DNA from: Elusimicrobiota bacterium
GTDB lineage: Bacteria; Elusimicrobiota; Elusimicrobia; UBA1565
Assembly (NCBI GenBank): GCA_041660925.1
Contig: JBAZVI010000002.1
Span: forward strand, 124,001-188,000
Length of the DNA: 64,000 bases
Direction: 5' to 3'
Part shown: one piece after another, positions 9,088 through 16,306 of the stretch
Position numbering within the stretch: position 1 is the first letter of the stretch
How the letters are laid out: the number at the start of each line of letters is the position of its first letter
The notes under the pieces: model-generated
Told to the model about the DNA's origin: nothing
Database searches by the model: none
What the model saw: only the letters and a program-made list of their open reading frames with translations
Position numbers and translations under genes: made by a program

Positions 9088-9389
9088 CCCTTCAGGAGTC
9101 CGATGTCCTCGGTGTAGATGGTGCCGCGGTCGCGGTAGATCGCCAGGACGAGCGCGAGCCCGACGACGATTTCGGCGGCAGCGACGGCGATGATGAAGAC
9201 GGCGACGGCGGAGCCCGTGACGCCGCCCGGGTGCAGGAAGCGGTTGAAGGCCGCGAGGTTGAGGTTCGCGGCGTTGAACATGAGCTCGATGCCCATGAGG
9301 ATGCCGATGACGTTGCGGCGCGTGAGGGCGCCGAAGAGCCCGGTGAGGAAGAGGACGGCGCTGACGGCGAGGTAATGCGCGAGGGTCAT
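9084..9389 (-). CDS. nuoK: NADH-quinone oxidoreductase subunit K
   Basis: 101 aa, three transmembrane helices. ATG at 9389 with ATGA overlap to nuoJ. The two conserved membrane glutamates of the E-channel are seen in GILMGIELMFNAANLN and in VAAAEIVVGLALV. Length is exactly that of the family. Forms the E-channel of complex I with NuoJ and NuoA. Confidence 0.95.
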   Translation of the reverse strand: MTLAHYLAVSAVLFLTGLFGALTRRNVIGILMGIELMFNAANLNLAAFNRFLHPGGVTGSAVAVFIIAVAAAEIVVGLALVLAIYRDRGTIYTEDIGLLKG

Positions 9390-9883
9390 GAACCCCTCCC
9401 GGCCTTCGGTCTTGAGAAGACGACGGCGCCCACCAGGGCGGCGACGAGGATGATCGAGATCAGCTCGAAAGGGAGGGCGAGGCGGTCGAGCATCAGGCGT
9501 CCGATCGGCGCGGTCGTGGCCTGCGCGGGCGTCGTCGCGCGCACGACGGCGAAGGCGTCGATGTAGCGCTGCATGCCCCAGAAGGTCACTCCACAGATGA
9601 GCAGCGCGGCGAGCCACTGGTCGTTGACCTGGCGCAGGCGCAGCTCGGAGGCGCGGCCGGCGAGCATCACGACGAAGAGCATGAGGACGGCGATGCCGCC
9701 CACGTAGACGAGGAGCTGGCTGCCGAAGAGGAAGTCCGCGCCGAGCGTCGCGTAGAGGCCGCCGACGCCGGCGAGGCAGAGCCCGAGGAGCAGGGCCGAG
9801 TGCAGGGTGTTGCGCAGGAGGACGACTCCGAGCGCCGAGAGGAGCACGACGGCGGAGAGGGTGAAGAACACGATGGTGCTCAT
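9386..9883 (-). CDS. nuoJ: NADH-quinone oxidoreductase subunit J
   Basis: 165 aa, five hydrophobic helices, ATG at 9883 with ATGA overlap to nuoI. The conserved pi-bulge helix region is seen as FLFGSQLLVYVGGIAVLMLF. Normal length for bacterial NuoJ. Membrane arm of complex I, next to NuoK. Confidence 0.94.
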   Translation of the reverse strand: MSTIVFFTLSAVVLLSALGVVLLRNTLHSALLLGLCLAGVGGLYATLGADFLFGSQLLVYVGGIAVLMLFVVMLAGRASELRLRQVNDQWLAALLICGVTFWGMQRYIDAFAVVRATTPAQATTAPIGRLMLDRLALPFELISIILVAALVGAVVFSRPKAGRGS

Positions 9884-10395
9884 GCGCTGCGCCTCGCGGG
9901 GGTCGACTGGACCTGCAGATGAGACTTGGGCTTCTTGAACTTCTTCGTCTTGCGGTCGTAGACGGAGCCGACGAACGGGGTCCCCTCCTGCCAGCAGCGC
10001 GTCATGTCCTCGCGGCCGTGGAAGGCGACCTCGTAGTCGAGGGAGTGCCAGACGGACTTCGGCTTCGTCGGGCAGGCCTCCTCGCAGAGGCGGCAGAAGT
10101 TGCACTTGCCGAAGTCGACGGCGTACCAGTCGACTTTCGCGACGCGCTTGCCCTGCTCGTTCTTCCGGCTCTCGAGGGTGATGCATTCGGAGGGACAGGC
10201 CTTCGCGCAGAGCGCGCAGGCGATGCAGGTGGCGGCGTCGAAGAGCAGCGTGCCGCGGAAGCCCGCGTAGGGCGCGAGCTTCTCGAAGGGGTACTGGACC
10301 GTGACCGCGGGCTTCCAGAGGTAGCGCCAGGTCACCTGCAGGCCCTTCGCGATGTTCAGCGCCGCCGTCCAGATCTCGAGGAAGTAGTCGATCAT
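9880..10395 (-). CDS. nuoI: NADH-quinone oxidoreductase subunit I (2[4Fe-4S])
   Basis: 171 aa. Two ferredoxin-type motifs, CIACALCAKACP and CNFCRLCEEACP (residues about 58-69 and 98-109), bind clusters N6a and N6b that pass electrons towards N2. An N-terminal amphipathic helix (WRYLWKPAVTVQYP region) links it to the membrane arm. Length and order fit the family. It lies between nuoH and nuoJ as usual. Confidence 0.96.
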   Translation of the reverse strand: MIDYFLEIWTAALNIAKGLQVTWRYLWKPAVTVQYPFEKLAPYAGFRGTLLFDAATCIACALCAKACPSECITLESRKNEQGKRVAKVDWYAVDFGKCNFCRLCEEACPTKPKSVWHSLDYEVAFHGREDMTRCWQEGTPFVGSVYDRKTKKFKKPKSHLQVQSTPARRSA

Positions 10396-10396
10396 G

Positions 10397-11677
10397 TCAG
10401 AAGAGGAGGTAGAGCCCCGCGAAGGCGATGTTGGCGAAGGTCCAGGGGAGCAGGAACTTCCAGTTGAAGTCCATGAGGCGGTCGACGCGCATGCGCGGGA
10501 AGGTCCAGCGGAACCAGAGGAAGCAGAAGATCAGGACGATGCTCTTGCCGAGGAACCAGGCCCAGCTGGGGATGACGCGCAGGAAGGGCAGCGGCGCGGC
10601 CCCCCCGCCGAAGAAGAAGCTCACCATGAGGAAGCAGGAGAGGAGCATGTAGCCGTACTCGGCCATGAAGAAGAGCGAGAACTTGATGCCGGAGTACTCG
10701 GTGTGGAAGCCGCTGACGAGCTCCGACTCCGCCTCGGGGATGTCGAAGGGCGTGCGGTTGGTCTCGGCGATGGACGCGATGAAGAAGGTGACGAAGGCGA
10801 TCTGGCCGACGACGGGGTAGAAGACGTACCAGCGCGGGAAGAAGCCCAGCCAGTAGTCGCCCTGCGCGGCGGCGATCTGGGTCAGGTTCAGCGAGCCGGC
10901 GAACATGAGGACCGGGACGATGGAGAAGGTGCGGGGCAGCTCGTAGCTCACGAGCTGGGCCGCCGAACGCAGGCCGCCGAGCAGCGAGAACTTGTTGCCG
11001 GAGCTCCAGCCGGCCATCATGATGCCGACGATCGAGATGCCGGCCATCGCGAAGATGTAGAGGGTGCCGATGTCGATGTCGGCGGCGCAGAGCTCCTTGC
11101 CGAAGGAGACCGGCGCGTAGGAGACGAGGGCCGGCACAAGGGCGACGGCCGGGGCGAGCAGGTGCACGAGCGGGTCGGCGCTGCGCGGGGTGATGTTCTC
11201 CTTGAGGAGGAGCTTGAGGCCGTCGGCGGCCGTCTGAAGCCAGCCGTGGAAGCCGCCGGTCGTCATCGGGCCGAAGCGGGACTGGATGTGGGCCGAGATC
11301 TTGCGCTCCCACCAGACGATGACGACGGGGGCGGCGATGAAGACGCCGATGAGGGTGCACAGCTTCAGCAGGCCCCAGAAGGAGAGCACGGCGAGCGGCG
11401 GGAGGCCGTAGGTCGCCATCCAGAGCATCAGCTTCCCGTACGCGAGGTCGGCCCAGGGAGAGAGCTCCCCGACGATGAGGACGAAGGCGAGGGCCGCGGC
11501 GCACAGGCCGGCGAGCATCATCGCTCCGTTGCGGTAGCGCGGCAGGGACCAGGGCTCGGGCCAGAGGTCGGTGGGCCAGGAGCGGTCGCGCAGGAGCGTC
11601 CAGCGGCCCTCGGCGAAGACGGGCTCGGGGAGCGGGACCGGGGGCTTCGGGGCGCTCTCGGCGGGCTTGTCGCTCAC
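10397..11677 (-). CDS. nuoH: NADH-quinone oxidoreductase subunit H
   Basis: 426 aa from GTG at 11677 (GTGA overlap with the nuoD stop). Quinone-chamber membrane subunit; conserved sequence ERKISAHIQSRFGP and the acidic loop ETNRTPFDIPEAESEL are both present. It is about 80-90 residues longer than typical NuoH. The extra part is an N-terminal proline/acid-rich extension plus one additional hydrophobic segment before the first conserved helix, an unusual feature. The start is fixed by the overlap but not proven. Confidence 0.93.
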   Translation of the reverse strand: MSDKPAESAPKPPVPLPEPVFAEGRWTLLRDRSWPTDLWPEPWSLPRYRNGAMMLAGLCAAALAFVLIVGELSPWADLAYGKLMLWMATYGLPPLAVLSFWGLLKLCTLIGVFIAAPVVIVWWERKISAHIQSRFGPMTTGGFHGWLQTAADGLKLLLKENITPRSADPLVHLLAPAVALVPALVSYAPVSFGKELCAADIDIGTLYIFAMAGISIVGIMMAGWSSGNKFSLLGGLRSAAQLVSYELPRTFSIVPVLMFAGSLNLTQIAAAQGDYWLGFFPRWYVFYPVVGQIAFVTFFIASIAETNRTPFDIPEAESELVSGFHTEYSGIKFSLFFMAEYGYMLLSCFLMVSFFFGGGAAPLPFLRVIPSWAWFLGKSIVLIFCFLWFRWTFPRMRVDRLMDFNWKFLLPWTFANIAFAGLYLLF

Positions 11678-12801
11678 CGGTCGACCTCCCCGAGGACGAT
11701 GTCGAAGGAGCCGAGCATCGCGATGACGTCGGCGACGCGCTGGCCCACGAAGAGGTCCTGGATGATGGCGAGGTTGATGAAGGACGGGGCGCGGACGTGG
11801 ACGCGGTAGGGCGTCGTGCTCCCGTCGGAGACCATGTAGATCCCGAGGTCTCCGCGGGCGCCCTCGACGTGGGCGTAGGCCTCGCCGGCCGCCGGGCGCA
11901 GGATCTTCGGCACGCCCTTGGCCATCGTCTCGCCTGCGGGCAGGGTGTCGAGGGCCGCGGCGACGATGCGGGCCGACTCGCGCATCTCGCGCACGCGGCA
12001 GTGGTAGCGGTCCCAGCAGTCTCCGTTGCTCCCGGTCACGACCTCGAAGGGGTACTTCTCGTAGCCGCAGTGCGGCTCGAAGCGGCGGACGTCGTAGGCC
12101 ACTCCGGAGGCGCGAAGGTTCGGGCCGGAGAGGCCCCAGTCGACGGCCTGGGCGGCGGGGATGACGCCGACGCCGCGTGTGCGGTCGACGAAGATGGGGT
12201 TGTAGGAGAGCAGGGCGTCGTACTCGTCGAGGCGGGGCTTGAAGTACTCCAGGAAGGTCCGGGTCCTCTCGACCCAGTCCGGTCCGACGTCCTTCATGAC
12301 GCCGCCGATGCGGATGTAGTTGTAGGTGAGGCGCGCGCCGGAGGCCGCCTCGAAGAGGTCCAGGACCATCTCCCGCTCGCGGAAGGCGTGGAGGAAGGGG
12401 GTGAAGGCGCCGATGTCGATGCCGTAGGTCCCGAACATGATGAGGTGGCTCGCGATGCGCTGGAGCTCGCACATGACCACGCGCAGGGCGTCGGCGCGCT
12501 CGGGCGCGCGGACCCCGAGGAGGCGCTCGGAGGCCAGACAGACCGCGAGGTTGTTCGTCATCGCCGAGCAGTAGTCCCAGCGGTCGCTGAGGACGATGCA
12601 CTGCGGGTAGGTGCGGGTCTCGCAGAGCTTCTCGGTCCCGCGGTGGAGGTAGCCCACCTCGGGCTCGGCCCGCACGATGACCTCCCCCTCCAGGGTGAGG
12701 CCGACGCGGAGCACCCCATGGGTGCTCGGGTGCTGGGGGCCGAGGTTGACGAAGAGCTGGTCGGTCTTGAGCTCGGAATGGGTCGGCGCGGGAGAGGTCA
12801 T
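11674..12801 (-). CDS. nuoD: NADH-quinone oxidoreductase subunit D
   Basis: 375 aa, ATG at 12801 with ATGA overlap to nuoC. The 49-kDa-type subunit forming the quinone site with NuoB. The start of the fold, NLGPQHPSTHGVLR, is conserved. A GYLHRGTEKL segment follows; its arginine corresponds, as I recall, to the residue methylated by NDUFAF7 in the mitochondrial subunit. Slightly short but complete, ending in the family's typical DIVLGEVDR. NuoC and NuoD are separate here. Confidence 0.96.
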   Translation of the reverse strand: MTSPAPTHSELKTDQLFVNLGPQHPSTHGVLRVGLTLEGEVIVRAEPEVGYLHRGTEKLCETRTYPQCIVLSDRWDYCSAMTNNLAVCLASERLLGVRAPERADALRVVMCELQRIASHLIMFGTYGIDIGAFTPFLHAFREREMVLDLFEAASGARLTYNYIRIGGVMKDVGPDWVERTRTFLEYFKPRLDEYDALLSYNPIFVDRTRGVGVIPAAQAVDWGLSGPNLRASGVAYDVRRFEPHCGYEKYPFEVVTGSNGDCWDRYHCRVREMRESARIVAAALDTLPAGETMAKGVPKILRPAAGEAYAHVEGARGDLGIYMVSDGSTTPYRVHVRAPSFINLAIIQDLFVGQRVADVIAMLGSFDIVLGEVDR

Positions 12802-13367
12802 TTGTCGAAGCGGTCCGGGACGTGCGCGTAGTCCTTGCGCAGGGGATGACCCTGCAGGAACGAGGCGGTGAGGATCTTGCGCAGGTCGGGATGTCCCTCG
12901 AACTGCACGCCGAAGAGGTCGAAGACCTCGCGTTCCTGCCACTCGGCGGAGCGGTAGCGGCGCGTCAGGCTCGGGACCCGCGCGTCGGAGCGGGGGACGT
13001 CGAGCTTGAGGAAGACCTTCACGCGCGCCTCGAGGTGGCTGAGCGCGTAGACGAGGCAGAAGGCGTCGCGATAGGGGGTGCCGGGCAGCGGTTTTGCCGC
13101 CGCCGGGGCCGCGGGCGCCTGCGGCACGAAGGGGTTCGGGTTCGGCTCGCGGATGAAGCCGGCGGGGTCGACCGGTCCCTTCCAGTCGACGGCGGTGGCC
13201 ATGTCGAGGTAGGAGAAGCCGAGCTCGTCCTTGAAATAGTCGACGACGGCGGGCAGCGAGGCGGCGTCGGGGAGGCGGAGGGTGAGGTAGTCCTTCACCT
13301 CCGCGGAGTCCCGGTCGGTCTTGGGGAAGCGGGCGGCGACCTTGGCCTGGATCTCTTCGCGGGTCAT
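12798..13367 (-). CDS. nuoC: NADH-quinone oxidoreductase subunit C
   Basis: 189 aa, ATG at 13367 with ATGA overlap to nuoB. 30-kDa-type subunit of the complex I peripheral arm. The signature region is RSAEWQEREVFDLFGVQFEGHPDLRKIL split over residues about 138-165, followed by GHPLRKDY. A proline/alanine-rich insertion (PNPNPFVPQAPAAPAAAKP, residues about 78-97) is not usual for the family and probably forms a surface loop. Confidence 0.95.
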   Translation of the reverse strand: MTREEIQAKVAARFPKTDRDSAEVKDYLTLRLPDAASLPAVVDYFKDELGFSYLDMATAVDWKGPVDPAGFIREPNPNPFVPQAPAAPAAAKPLPGTPYRDAFCLVYALSHLEARVKVFLKLDVPRSDARVPSLTRRYRSAEWQEREVFDLFGVQFEGHPDLRKILTASFLQGHPLRKDYAHVPDRFDK

Positions 13368-13915
13368 GCGCCGATGTCCCTGCTGCCGCGCTCCTGCTGG
13401 ACGGACGCGCCGGCCGTGCGCTGCAGCTTCATGCGCTCGATCTTCTCCTGGAGCTTGAGCACCGCGTAGTAGAGCGCTTCGGGACGCGGCGGGCAGCCGG
13501 CGATGTAGACGTCGACGGGGAGGATCTTGTCGACGCCCTTCACGACGGCGTAGGAATCGTGGTAGGGTCCGCCGCAGTTCGCGCAGGAGCCCATGGAGAT
13601 GACGAAGCGGGGCTCGGGCATCTGTCGGTAGACCTGGATGATCGGGTCGGCCATCTTCTTGGAGACGGTCCCGGCGACGATCATGAGGTCGGCCTGGCGC
13701 GGGCTCGGCCGCGGCATGACGCCGAGACGGTCGAAATCGAAGCGGGTGGCGTAGGCGGCCATCATCTCGATGGCGCAACAGGCGAGCCCGAAGGTCACCG
13801 GCCAGATCGAGGACTTGCGGGACCAGTTGATCACCGCGTCGGCCGTGGTCAGGATGCCGCTGCCTCCGGGGAGGACTCCGCAGACCGCCGGGAACTTCTC
13901 GAGGACCACGCCCAT
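13364..13915 (-). CDS. nuoB: NADH-quinone oxidoreductase subunit B
   Basis: 183 aa. Carries the terminal cluster N2. The ligand cysteines are visible in TFGLACCAIEM, GSCANCGG and YIAGCPPRPEAL. Typical length. It begins eight bases after the nuoA stop and overlaps nuoC by ATGA. Confidence 0.96.
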   Translation of the reverse strand: MGVVLEKFPAVCGVLPGGSGILTTADAVINWSRKSSIWPVTFGLACCAIEMMAAYATRFDFDRLGVMPRPSPRQADLMIVAGTVSKKMADPIIQVYRQMPEPRFVISMGSCANCGGPYHDSYAVVKGVDKILPVDVYIAGCPPRPEALYYAVLKLQEKIERMKLQRTAGASVQQERGSRDIGA

Positions 13916-13922
13916 GTCTCTC

Positions 13923-14291
13923 CTATATCTCCCAGGCCAGGGCGCCTTTGCGCCAGGCGTAGACGAGCCCCAGGAACAGCACCCCGAGGAACACGAACAT
14001 CTCCAGCAGGGCCAGCGGTCCGAGGCGGTTGACGAGGACCGCCCACGGGAAGACGAAGAGGACTTCGACCTCGAAGATGACGAAGATCAGCGCGAAGAGG
14101 TAGAAGCGGACGTTGGTCTTGACCTCGGTGGTCCCGACCGCGTCCATGCCGCACTCGTAGGTCGCGTTCTTGACCGGGTCGGGCAGCGAGGGGCGCACGA
14201 GCCAGGCCATGACGAGCATGGCGGCCGCGAAGAGGAGGTCGATGACGACGAAGGCGTAGATGAGGGCGTAGTCGGCGAAGTCGATCCTCAC
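13923..14291 (-). CDS. nuoA: NADH-quinone oxidoreductase subunit A
   Basis: 122 aa from GTG at 14291, preceded by a GGAGC ribosome site about ten bases upstream. Three transmembrane helices; conserved YECGMDAVG and FVIFEVEVLFVFPWA identify NuoA. An in-frame GTG at 14330 would add 13 residues, but those codons lie in the terminal repeat of the adjacent 290-bp element, so the shorter form is preferred. First gene of the 11-gene nuo set. Confidence 0.9.
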   Translation of the reverse strand: MRIDFADYALIYAFVVIDLLFAAAMLVMAWLVRPSLPDPVKNATYECGMDAVGTTEVKTNVRFYLFALIFVIFEVEVLFVFPWAVLVNRLGPLALLEMFVFLGVLFLGLVYAWRKGALAWEI

Positions 14292-14305
14292 GGGCGCCGC
14301 TCCAG

Positions 14306-14595
14306 GGAGCCTGTCCGAGAAATAGCGCACCCGCCGGAGGCCCTAGCCTGAGACGGGCGCAAGGCGCGAGGAGCGAGGATAGCTTGAGCTATCTGAGTGA
14401 CGAGCAACGCGGCGCCCGGCCGGGATCGGGCCTCCCGCTCTTCCTCATGGCATTTGGGAAGAGCGGGGCGCGCGATATTGGGCTGCGCCTTCGTTGCTCG
14501 TCGCTTACGATGCCTAAGCATCGCGCGCTCCTCGCGTCTCGGCTCGCTCCGAATATCGCGCGACCGGCAGGCGCGATATTTCTCGGACAGGCTCC
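14306..14595. mobile_element. MITE-like palindromic element with 19-bp TIRs
   Basis: A 290-bp segment bounded by perfect 19-bp inverted repeats (GGAGCCTGTCCGAGAAATA at 14306-14324 and its complement at 14577-14595). The interior has further complementary stretches: GACGAGCAACG against CGTTGCTCGTC, and a hairpin with 10-bp arms at 14552-14561 and 14571-14580. It has no coding capacity of its own. It sits between midA and nuoA and supplies the last codons of midA. It looks like a non-autonomous miniature inverted-repeat element. No target duplication is obvious to me. Confidence 0.75.
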
Positions 14596-15575
14596 TGTAT
14601 GAGGACCTTGAAGGCCTCGCCCATCCCGCCGGGGAGGAGGAGCGTCTTGATGCGGTTGCGCTCGGCGTAGGCGGCCGCGTCGTCGCCGACGGGCAGGCGC
14701 TCGAGCGTTCCGCGGTCGAGGAGCCAGCGGCCGAGGCCGCCGTAGCGGGCGGTCTCGAGGCCGTGGAGGCGGCCCTCCTCCTCGAGCTCGGAGAAATCGA
14801 CGGAGGCGGTGAGGTCCTGTTCTCCGACCCGGGCGAAGACGTCCGTGCCGGTGGCGTGGCGATGGAAGAAGCGGGGTGCGTGCAGCCCGCCGCGCTCGCC
14901 GTAGTCGACGGTCACCACCGCGCCGTCCTTGAGGCGGGAGGCGACCTCCCCCATCCAGCGGCGGGCCTCGGGACGGACGGCGTGGCGTCCCCCCTCCGGG
15001 AGCTCGTCCTGCAGACGCTCGGCTGCGCGCGCGAGCTCCGGGCACGAGGGCTCGGCGAGGCGCCCGCTCCAGCCGTCCTCGCCGCGCTCGGCGTAGAGCT
15101 CGAGCACGCGCCCGTCGCGCTTCTCGAGGACGTGGAAGGGCAGGGCGTCGACGAGCTCGTTGGAGAGGAAGACGCCGCTGACGGCGGGGACGTCCGAGAG
15201 GCGCTGATAGGCGAGCAGGCGGGCCGCCTCCCCGCGCAGGGACGCGACGGCCTCGAGGAGGACCTTCTCGACGCGCTCGACGAGGACGTAGACCGTGCCG
15301 GCATGGACGCTCGGATGGCGCTCGCGCAGGGTGCGCAGGATCTGCCGGGCGAGGGTCCCCTTCCCGCAGCCCATCTCCACCACGAACAGCGCCTCGCCGG
15401 GCCGCCGCGCGGCGGTCCGGGCGAGACGCTCGACGAGCTCGTCGGCCATCGCGACGGCGAAGGCCGGGTGGAGCTCCGGCGCGGTGTAGAAGTCTTCGGT
15501 GGGGCGGCGGCGCGCGTAGAACCCGTCGACGGGGTCGTAGAGCGCCGCTTCCACGAAGTCGCGGAAGGTGCCCAT
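14514..15575 (-). CDS. MidA/NDUFAF7-family SAM-dependent methyltransferase
   Basis: 353 aa. The family (PF02636) includes NDUFAF7, which methylates an arginine of the 49-kDa subunit during complex I assembly, and MidA proteins. Visible motifs: the N-terminal DPVDGFYARR..DFYTAPELHP, SAM motif I VVEMGCGKGTL (about residues 65-75), and VFLSNELVDALPFHV. The gene lies directly upstream of nuoA, so a role in complex I assembly is a reasonable inference. Its last 26 or so residues (after LIQEPVREI) are encoded by the inserted inverted-repeat element, so the natural C-terminus has been replaced or extended. Confidence 0.88.
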   Translation of the reverse strand: MGTFRDFVEAALYDPVDGFYARRRPTEDFYTAPELHPAFAVAMADELVERLARTAARRPGEALFVVEMGCGKGTLARQILRTLRERHPSVHAGTVYVLVERVEKVLLEAVASLRGEAARLLAYQRLSDVPAVSGVFLSNELVDALPFHVLEKRDGRVLELYAERGEDGWSGRLAEPSCPELARAAERLQDELPEGGRHAVRPEARRWMGEVASRLKDGAVVTVDYGERGGLHAPRFFHRHATGTDVFARVGEQDLTASVDFSELEEEGRLHGLETARYGGLGRWLLDRGTLERLPVGDDAAAYAERNRIKTLLLPGGMGEAFKVLIQEPVREISRLPVARYSERAETRGARDA

Positions 15576-15610
15576 CCGTCCGATCCCCTTCTGGAGGGGG
15601 TCGGTGGGTG

Positions 15611-15793
15611 TTACTGGAGGTCTTCGGCGCCGAGCGTCTTCTTGCCGCCTTCGGCCTGGACCTTCTGGACGGACGCGGCGACGATCGCGGCGATCTTCGC
15701 GGAAAGGGCTTCGACGTAGTCTCCGCCCGTGCGGAAGCCGGCGGTCTTCACGATCGCCTTCACCTTGCTGACGACGACGAGGGTATCGGCCAT
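15611..15793 (-). CDS. Small histone-fold DNA-binding protein (bacterial histone)
   Basis: 60 aa. The sequence reads as a single histone fold: helix 1 (VSKVKAIVKTAG), loop 1 with a basic residue (FRTGGD), a long helix 2 (YVEALSAKIAAIVAASVQKV), loop 2 plus the start of helix 3 (GGKKTLGAEDLQ). The last segment matches the archaeal histone signature RKT.KAED[IL]. It ends just as helix 3 starts, as in the short bacterial histones such as Bdellovibrio Bd0055. It is expected to dimerise and bind DNA. It lies between tRNA-Met and midA, 35 bases upstream of midA, with an AGGAG site about 12 bases before ATG. Confidence 0.8.
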   Translation of the reverse strand: MADTLVVVSKVKAIVKTAGFRTGGDYVEALSAKIAAIVAASVQKVQAEGGKKTLGAEDLQ

Positions 15794-15844
15794 GGTTCAG
15801 TTCGCTCCTGTATCTTGCGTCGTTTCACGGCTCCGTCTAAAGTG

Positions 15845-15917
15845 TGGCGCGGGAGGGTCTCGAACCCCCGACCTAGTGCTTATGAAACACCCGCTCTAAC
15901 CCCTGAGCTACCGCGCC
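15845..15917 (-). tRNA. tRNA-Met (CAT)
   Basis: Minus-strand cloverleaf: acceptor GGCGCGG/CCGCGCC, D-stem GCTC/GAGC, anticodon loop TTCATAA with anticodon CAT, T-arm GGGGG-TTCGAGA-CCCTC. The discriminator is A; CCA is not encoded. The CAT anticodon could also be a lysidine-modified Ile isoacceptor, but the overall sequence looks like elongator Met. A promoter candidate lies about 280 bases upstream, with the repeat at 15918-16140 between. Confidence 0.9.
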
Positions 15918-16140
15918 CTTGTCGGACCCCGCCTGCCTGGCGGGGCGCTTTCGTCCTCGCGCTCCGCGCGAGGGCGTTGCGCCGCGCCGAGAGAGGAATA
16001 AAGCACTCGGCGCGGTCCTCTCCACAGGAGGGGCTCTGCCCCTCCTATGGCGCGTCGGCAAGCGTGCTTTGCTGGTCTTGCCGCGCTGTAACCTCCCCGG
16101 AGAGGTGCGGCGGCCGATGCCGCCGCGCCTTATAAGAGGA
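15918..16140 (-). repeat. tRNA-upstream structured repeat, copy 1
   Basis: About 220 bases made of successive GC-rich hairpins, for example GGGGCTCTGCCCC within longer arms at about 16025-16050 and CCCCGCC..GGCGGGG at 15929-15949. Read on the minus strand, it matches the plus-strand sequence 30135-30361 closely along its whole length. Both copies end directly at the 5' end of a tRNA. Shared landmarks are GGAGGTTACAG, GAGTGCTTTATTCCTCTCTCGG and GACGAAAGCGCCCCGCCAGG. It has no coding potential that I trust. Confidence 0.8.
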
Positions 16141-16196
16141 GGATTTAGAAAGAACTAACGGCGCGTCGTCTCCTAAAACGATCAAGGAGGCGCACT

Positions 16197-16224
16197 ATAT
16201 TAGCAAGTTTTTGGCTTTACTCAA
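16197..16224 (-). promoter_or_regulatory. Sigma70-type promoter candidate for tRNA-Met/histone transcript
   Basis: On the minus strand: TTGAGT (16224-16219), 16-base spacer, TAATAT (16202-16197). It lies in an AT-rich patch that stands out from the GC-rich surroundings, just after the etfA terminator, and points towards tRNA-Met, the histone gene and midA. Confidence 0.55.
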
Positions 16225-16278
16225 ATATAGAGGCCATTTCCCGTCGGGAACTGCCTCAGAAGCGCTGGGGTGCTTTAA

Positions 16279-16306
16279 AAGGCGAAAGGCGTCAGCCTTT
16301 CGCCTT
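16279..16306 (-). terminator. Rho-independent terminator overlapping etfA stop
   Basis: Perfect 12-bp stem (AAGGCGAAAGGC at 16279-16290, complement at 16295-16306) with a four-base loop, followed on the minus strand by a TTTTAAAG tract. The etfA stop codon (16292-16294) lies in the loop, so the last etfA codons form the stem. It ends the long lipid/ETF operon. Confidence 0.85.

Noticed and set aside
7183..9117. A 644-codon plus-strand open frame opposite nuoL
   Set aside because: Low-complexity acidic shadow of a clear nuoL gene.
14292..14330. Upstream GTG start for nuoA
   Set aside because: These codons lie in the terminal repeat of the 290-bp element and lack a ribosome site; GTG at 14291 has one and gives the usual length.
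15918..16140. Riboswitch or attachment site at tRNA-Met
   Set aside because: I recognise no known riboswitch core, and there is no integrase or duplicated tRNA end. A dispersed tRNA-associated repeat fits better.
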